This document shows positions 43,616 through 46,546 of a stretch of DNA of 46,546 bases, piece after piece; the first letter of the stretch is position 1, and every line of letters starts with the position of its first letter. The translations under genes were made by a program, and so were the position numbers. The notes beneath the pieces were generated by a model. The model did no database searches. It worked only from the letters and a program-made list of their open reading frames with translations, and was not told the origin of the DNA. This DNA is from an uncultured Collinsella sp. (GTDB taxonomy: Bacteria > Actinomycetota > Coriobacteriia > Coriobacteriales > Coriobacteriaceae): the NCBI GenBank assembly GCA_902491395.1, contig CABUHO010000019.1, positions 1 through 46,546 of the forward strand, in the 5' to 3' direction.

Positions 43616-44955
43616 TCGACCGCCGCGCCCAGCGCGATAGTTCAATATCAATCTTTCGCATCATTGCCGTTGCCTGCGCCATTTGCGTGCTGGTGTACTT
43701 TATTTTTGCCTTGGTGACCGGTATCGAGCCGATCGCCACGGTGATTGCCTGCGCGCTGCTGTGCATCTTTCTGTGCATCTTTATCTTTTTGACGCTTAAT
43801 CCCGATTCGGTGCGCTCCCAGTACACCGAGGAGACGCTCTCGGTGGCCTCGGCCATGCTCGAGGACATTAAGGGCGGTCTGACGCAGGAGTCGGCGCGTT
43901 TGGTGTGCCGGCGCATTTTGCCCGAGACGCGCGCCATGACGGTGGCCATCACCGACGAGGGCAACGTGCTTGCCTGCGCGGGAGAGTTTGAGGAAAAACT
44001 ACTGCCAGATTCTCCCATCCACACGCTTGCCACACGCTACGTTATCGAACATGGCATAGTGCAGTCGTTCAACCGTATGGTGGATGTCGTGGGCTCGGAC
44101 GGCTCGCACAACCAAGTCCCCGCCGGCATTATCGCCCCCATCAAGGTGGGCGATCGTACCGTCGGCACGCTCAAGTTCTACTACAAGACCCCGCGCGCCG
44201 TCGACCGTACCCAGTATGCGCTTGCCTCGGGCTTTGCCGAGATCTTGTCCACGCAGCTCGCCATCCACGAGCTCGAGGTGCAAAAGGAACTCACGGCGCG
44301 CGCCGAGGTGCGTGCGCTGCAGGCGCAGATTAACCCGCACTTCCTGTTCAACACGCTGAACACCATTGCATCGTTTACGCGCACCGACCCGCTGCGGGCC
44401 CGCGAACTGCTTCGTGAGTTCTCATCGTTCTATCGTGCCACGCTCGACAACTCGGGATCGCTTATTCCGGTCTCGCGCGAGGTCGCACAGACCAAGCGCT
44501 ACCTTACCTTTGAGAAGGCCCGCTTTGGCGAGGACCGCGTGCTTGCGACGTTCGATGTGTCCGAGGACGTGGAAGACACGCTGGTGCCGGCGTTCGTGAT
44601 CCAGCCGATTGTCGAGAACGCCGTACGTCATGGTATGGGCGATGACGACGCCCTGAGGATCGACGTGACCGTTCACCAAGACGGCGAGGATGCAATCTTG
44701 ATTGCCGTGGCCGATAATGGCGTGGGCATGGATGAGGGTACCGCCGCCAGACTGTTTGACGAGCGCTCTGCCCGTCCCGACGCCAGCTCTCCCCAGGGTG
44801 GCGGCGCCGGTGTGGCCATGCACAATATTTCGGAGCGCATCCATCGCTTTTATGGGCCGCACTCCTATACGCGTGTTGAATCGGCGCCGGGCAAGGGCAC
44901 CAAAGTGCTCCTTCATCTTGATTTGTCAGAGAGCATCTTTGATATTCAAGAGTAA
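43612..44955 (+). CDS. LytS-type sensor histidine kinase, second pair
   Basis: 447 residues, clearly paralogous to the kinase at 37694: two membrane helices (about 14-34 and 41-61), a GAF-like region, then LQAQINPHFLFNTLNT with His243, FVIQPIVENAVRHG, ADNGVGMDEG and a GGGAGVAMHNI glycine segment. Its start is fused to the glycosyltransferase stop through ATGA. Compared with the first kinase, the sensor region differs most while the catalytic parts are close. The regulator gene follows after 72 nt containing a CTACGGGC/GCCCGGCGTAG imperfect hairpin. Confidence 0.92.
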   Translation: MIDRRAQRDSSISIFRIIAVACAICVLVYFIFALVTGIEPIATVIACALLCIFLCIFIFLTLNPDSVRSQYTEETLSVASAMLEDIKGGLTQESARLVCRRILPETRAMTVAITDEGNVLACAGEFEEKLLPDSPIHTLATRYVIEHGIVQSFNRMVDVVGSDGSHNQVPAGIIAPIKVGDRTVGTLKFYYKTPRAVDRTQYALASGFAEILSTQLAIHELEVQKELTARAEVRALQAQINPHFLFNTLNTIASFTRTDPLRARELLREFSSFYRATLDNSGSLIPVSREVAQTKRYLTFEKARFGEDRVLATFDVSEDVEDTLVPAFVIQPIVENAVRHGMGDDDALRIDVTVHQDGEDAILIAVADNGVGMDEGTAARLFDERSARPDASSPQGGGAGVAMHNISERIHRFYGPHSYTRVESAPGKGTKVLLHLDLSESIFDIQE

Positions 44956-45027
44956 AATAAAAGGCTACGGGCTCAACGTCATGCGACGGATGCCCGGCGT
45001 AGTTAGTTGACGAAAGGTTTTATCCCT

Positions 45028-45744
45028 ATGCTGCGTGCGATGATTGTGGATGATGAGGCGCCGGCTCGCTCGGAGCTTCGCTTCCTGCTCGAGCAAACGG
45101 GCAAGATCGGCACGATCACGGAGGCGTCGAGCGTCCGCTCCGCCATCGAGATGCTTATGGAAAGTCGCGTGGATGTCGTGTTTCTCGATATCTCGATGCC
45201 CGGTGCCTCGGGCCTGCAACTTGCCGAGGCGCTGCATAAGCTCAAAAATCCGCCGGCGATCGTGTTTGTGACTGCGTATAGTGACCATGCGGTCGAGGCA
45301 TTCGACGTGGATGCCGTCGATTATCTGATGAAGCCGGTCGAGGAAGCTCGCTTGGATCGCGCGATCGAGAAGGTCATGCAACGCGCCAAGCCGGTTACGG
45401 ACAGCAAGGTGACCATCGAGCGTATCCCGGTGGAAAAGGGCGGCCGCAAGGTGCTCATTCCCGTGGACGACATTCGCTTTATCATGGCCAAGGACGATTA
45501 CTCCTGCATCTATACCGTCGATGATCGCTTTTTGTCGACGACCTCGCTGGCGCAGTTTGAGGCCAAGCTCTGCGACTTTGGCTTCTTCCGTGTTCACCGC
45601 CGCTATATCGTCAACTTGGCGTGCGTTACGGATGTGGAGACGGTGCCCTCGGGCGCCATCCAGCTGGGCATTACGGGCGTCGACGAACGCGTGCCGGTTT
45701 CGCGCCGCCGCGTCGTGCCGCTCAAGAAGGCCCTGAGTCTCTAG
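45028..45744 (+). CDS. LytTR response regulator, second pair
   Basis: 238 residues. Receiver: Asp8-Asp9, phosphorylated Asp54 in VFLDISMPG, VTAYSDHA and YLMKP. The LytTR domain has RKVLIPVDDIRFIMAKDDY, FFRVHRRYIVNLACV and VPVSRRRVVPLKK. It is paralogous to the regulator at 39124, with the LytTR recognition region noticeably changed (RFIMAKDDYSC versus CYFEARADFCN), so the two may bind different sites. AAAGG about eleven bases before the ATG at 45028 is a loose ribosome site; in-frame sequence upstream is not family-like. Confidence 0.94.
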   Translation: MLRAMIVDDEAPARSELRFLLEQTGKIGTITEASSVRSAIEMLMESRVDVVFLDISMPGASGLQLAEALHKLKNPPAIVFVTAYSDHAVEAFDVDAVDYLMKPVEEARLDRAIEKVMQRAKPVTDSKVTIERIPVEKGGRKVLIPVDDIRFIMAKDDYSCIYTVDDRFLSTTSLAQFEAKLCDFGFFRVHRRYIVNLACVTDVETVPSGAIQLGITGVDERVPVSRRRVVPLKKALSL

Positions 45745-45750
45745 CACACT

Positions 45751-45802
45751 GGCCCCGCAGCCCTGTAGACCCATCGTCTGCGGAGCCGTGGGGCCTTTTT
45801 TG
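45751..45802 (+). terminator. Terminator after the second LytTR regulator
   Basis: GGCCCC (45751-45756) pairs with GGGGCC (45790-45795), with an inner GCAG/CTGC pairing, followed by TTTTTTGT. It closes the glycosyltransferase-kinase-regulator operon. Confidence 0.75.
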
Positions 45803-45840
45803 TATGTATCTGCCGAATCGTTTTTTGCGGAAGGGATCCC

Positions 45841-46308
45841 ATGAACAGTGCAAGCGCCAAGCGTATCGACATCATCTCGGACACCCACGGCTATCTTTCG
45901 CCTGCGCTTCTGGACGAGCTCAAGGGCGCAGATCTGATCATCCACGCCGGAGACCTCACCTCAGAGATGGATTACGAACATCTATGCACCATCGCCCCCG
46001 TGCGAGCGGTCCTAGGCAACAACGACTACTACCGCGACTACGGCCCGGATGTAGACCGTCTGGCCCTCTTCACCTACGAAGGCCTCAAATTCGCCGTAGC
46101 CCACTACCGCGAAGACCTTCCGGTGGGGTCCGTAGACGTAGCCATCAACGGTCACACCCACGTAACCAAAGAAGCCCAAGTGGGCCGCTGCCTGGTCCTC
46201 AACCCAGGCAGCGCCAGCTACCCCAGAGGCACCCGAGGCCCCACCATGGCCAGAATGCTAGTAAAAGACGGCAAGATCATAAGCACCAAATTTATTGACC
46301 TAGAGTAA
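45841..46308 (+). CDS. YfcE/MJ0936-type metallophosphoesterase
   Basis: 155-residue calcineurin-like phosphoesterase of the YfcE/MJ0936 family, two-metal enzymes acting on phosphodiesters. Metal motifs are ISDTHG (Asp and His near 13-17), IHAGD, GNND, and NGHTH near 117-121. In most relatives a fourth motif reads HG after a strand; here it is VAHYRED, so one ligand position keeps His but the following Gly is replaced. AAGGG about six bases upstream supports the ATG. The last third uses markedly more A-ending codons (CCA, GTA, AGA) than neighbouring genes. Physiological substrate unknown. Confidence 0.9.
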   Translation: MNSASAKRIDIISDTHGYLSPALLDELKGADLIIHAGDLTSEMDYEHLCTIAPVRAVLGNNDYYRDYGPDVDRLALFTYEGLKFAVAHYREDLPVGSVDVAINGHTHVTKEAQVGRCLVLNPGSASYPRGTRGPTMARMLVKDGKIISTKFIDLE

Positions 46309-46315
46309 AAGCAAC

Positions 46316-46355
46316 AAAAACGGGGGATGCAGATTGCGTCTCCCGTTTTTCTTTC
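46316..46355 (+). terminator. Terminator of the phosphoesterase gene
   Basis: AAAAACGGGGGA (46316-46327) and TCTCCCGTTTTT (46339-46350) form a 12-bp stem with one wobble and an 11-base loop, followed by CTTTC. The A and T edges make it potentially bidirectional. Confidence 0.85.
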
Positions 46356-46546
46356 AGCAAAAGGTGGAGCTTCAGCAAGACCCCTCAGACACCCCCGCCG
46401 CGGAGAACGGGGCCGCCGAGCCGCGAAGCGGCGAGCAACAAAGACTTTGAAGCAAGTGACGGTAGGGAGGGTCTCCGGGGCTGAGGGCGGGGGTTAAGTT
46501 TGTCGCGAGTTCCGCACGCAAAGGAAAGCACTTAATGTGCTTTCCG
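46356..46546. other. Non-coding right edge with repeats
   Basis: No gene seen to the window end. CCGC-GAA-GCGG near 46423-46433 is a small hairpin, ACCCCCGCC (near 46391) and GGCGGGGGT (near 46488) are inverted to each other, and GGAAAGCAC/GTGCTTTCC at 46523-46545 belongs to the GGAAAGCGCATCC family. Confidence 0.5.
46523..46545. repeat. GGAAAGCAC/GTGCTTTCC inverted repeat
   Basis: A perfect 9-bp inverted repeat with a five-base TTAAT centre. The arm matches the start of the repeat units at 33079 and 33203, so it is likely another member of that dispersed family; the window ends one base later. Confidence 0.7.

Overview
The window reads as a chromosomal segment of a GC-rich, anaerobic, gut-type actinobacterium, most likely a Coriobacteriia member close to Collinsella. 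The species call is inference: it rests on an actinobacterial PknB/PstP/FHA/RodA-PbpA gene block combined with a long single-chain pyruvate:ferredoxin oxidoreductase, carbamate kinase, a sugar PTS and LytS/LytTR regulators. Coding density is high. I see no rRNA, tRNA, CRISPR array, transposase, integrase or prophage gene.

Region 1 (about 90-10460, minus strand) is a six-gene, tightly coupled operon for phosphorylation-controlled cell-wall growth. In transcription order it encodes a polytopic membrane Ser/Thr kinase, FhaA-like (DUF3662+FHA), FhaB-like (TM+FHA), a PP2C phosphatase with a long disordered N-terminus, a single polypeptide joining an FtsW/RodA glycosyltransferase to a class B penicillin-binding protein, and PknB with four PASTA repeats. 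A strong terminator follows. This is the mycobacterial pknB-pbpA-rodA-pstP-fhaB-fhaA set with two genes fused and one kinase replaced.

Region 2 (10511-16181) carries a YcxB-like membrane protein, divergent dnaX, a small overlapping gene pair ending in a DUF4160 protein, an orphan membrane protein, and ybaB-recR.

Region 3 (16427-20115) is a second, separate kinase-FHA operon: a membrane-anchored Ser/Gly-rich exported protein, a kinase with C-terminal membrane helices, and a cytoplasmic FHA protein with an unrecognised N-terminal half. This is the least familiar system here.

Region 4 (20564-27042) is energy metabolism: pyruvate:ferredoxin oxidoreductase with a long structured leader, a striking 125-bp nested palindrome, a DUF3830/unknown pair, and carbamate kinase (ATP from carbamoyl phosphate).

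Region 5 (27416-32912) is a beta-glucoside/cellobiose PTS operon: PRD activator, IIA, IIB, IIC and a GH1 6-phospho-beta-glucosidase. Region 6 (33366-37582) has a membrane-anchored C39-like peptidase, then an APC permease and a metal-dependent amidohydrolase that look like an import-and-hydrolyse cassette.

Region 7 (37694-46308) holds two paralogous LytS-type kinase/LytTR regulator pairs separated by a zinc-dependent phospholipase C-domain protein, an Atg22-like transporter and a glycosyltransferase, then a YfcE/MJ0936-type phosphoesterase. Gene-free stretches are rich in inverted repeats, including dispersed families sharing the cores GGGGACGTTC and GGAAAGCGCATCC.
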